Source: Actinomycetes bacterium (lineage in GTDB: Bacteria > Actinomycetota > Acidimicrobiia > Acidimicrobiales > Acidimicrobiaceae). Taken from it: a stretch of 7,270 bases of DNA. The notes beneath the pieces are model-generated. The model had not been told where the DNA came from. It worked only from the letters and a program-made list of their open reading frames with translations, and made no database searches. Each line of letters opens with the position of its first letter. The stretch's first letter is position 1. This document shows, piece by piece, positions 7,264-7,270 of the stretch. The DNA lies in assembly GCA_021823045.1 (NCBI GenBank), contig JAKAPB010000086.1, positions 1-7,270 on the forward strand, given 5' to 3'. The translations under genes were made by a program, and so were the position numbers.

Positions 7264-7270
7264 CTTTTCC
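7260..7270 (+). CDS. ilvN: Possible start of ilvN (AHAS regulatory subunit), cut by the window end
   Basis: GTG at 7260-7262 overlaps the ilvB stop as GTGA and would begin Met-Thr-Phe. GGAG at 7251-7254 is five bases upstream and could serve as ribosome site. Only three full codons are visible, so identity rests on the usual ilvB-ilvN order and not on sequence. The true start may lie beyond the window. Confidence 0.3.

Noticed and set aside
1..7270. A hidden novel defence, mobile or biosynthetic system
   Set aside because: All large frames are intact, recognisable core-metabolism or translation genes in an order typical of actinobacteria. There are no repeats, integrase or transposase fragments, or abrupt composition shifts.

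Overview
This is a housekeeping segment of an actinobacterial-type chromosome, read entirely on the + strand. It carries gatC, gatA and gatB (Asp-tRNA(Asn)/Glu-tRNA(Gln) amidotransferase), then ilvD (dihydroxyacid dehydratase), then ilvB (acetolactate synthase large subunit). The window closes a few bases into a probable ilvN. From memory of actinobacterial gene order, gatCAB next to ilvD-ilvB-ilvN fits that phylum. The VFPMVPAG tail of IlvB, the moderate GC content and the free use of TTA, CTA, ATA and AGG codons suggest a mid-GC lineage such as Acidimicrobiia. That placement is an inference and was not searched.

Layout. Bases 1-77 hold the unrecognised end of an upstream reading frame. A gap of about 110 bp with a TATAAG -10-like box leads into gatC. 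gatC and gatA overlap by 4 bp and gatA and gatB by 8 bp, so the three subunits form one translationally coupled operon. gatB starts behind a near-ideal extended Shine-Dalgarno that lies inside the end of gatA. A gap of 79 bp with a second TATAAG box precedes ilvD, which appears to start at TTG 3528. After ilvD comes a 322 bp non-coding region, then ilvB with a clean GAGGAG ribosome site.

The most interesting part is the ilvD-ilvB gap. It contains a 13-codon ORF (MANFASEIVVLPS) with four consecutive branched-chain codons, Ile-Val-Val-Leu. Its stop codon sits in the 5' arm of a 13-position hairpin, and a textbook intrinsic terminator follows directly. A TAGTAT box lies six bases upstream of the leader ATG, so the leader peptide may be translated from a leaderless transcript. 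This looks like a ribosome-mediated transcription attenuator that controls ilvB and downstream genes but leaves ilvD outside. I found no strong antiterminator, so the switching mechanism is unresolved.

Working together: GatCAB amidates mischarged Glu-tRNA(Gln) and Asp-tRNA(Asn). IlvB (with IlvN) and IlvD catalyse the first and third common steps of isoleucine and valine synthesis. I saw no mobile element, CRISPR array, tRNA, rRNA or defence-like gene. Apart from the attenuator this is ordinary core-genome sequence.
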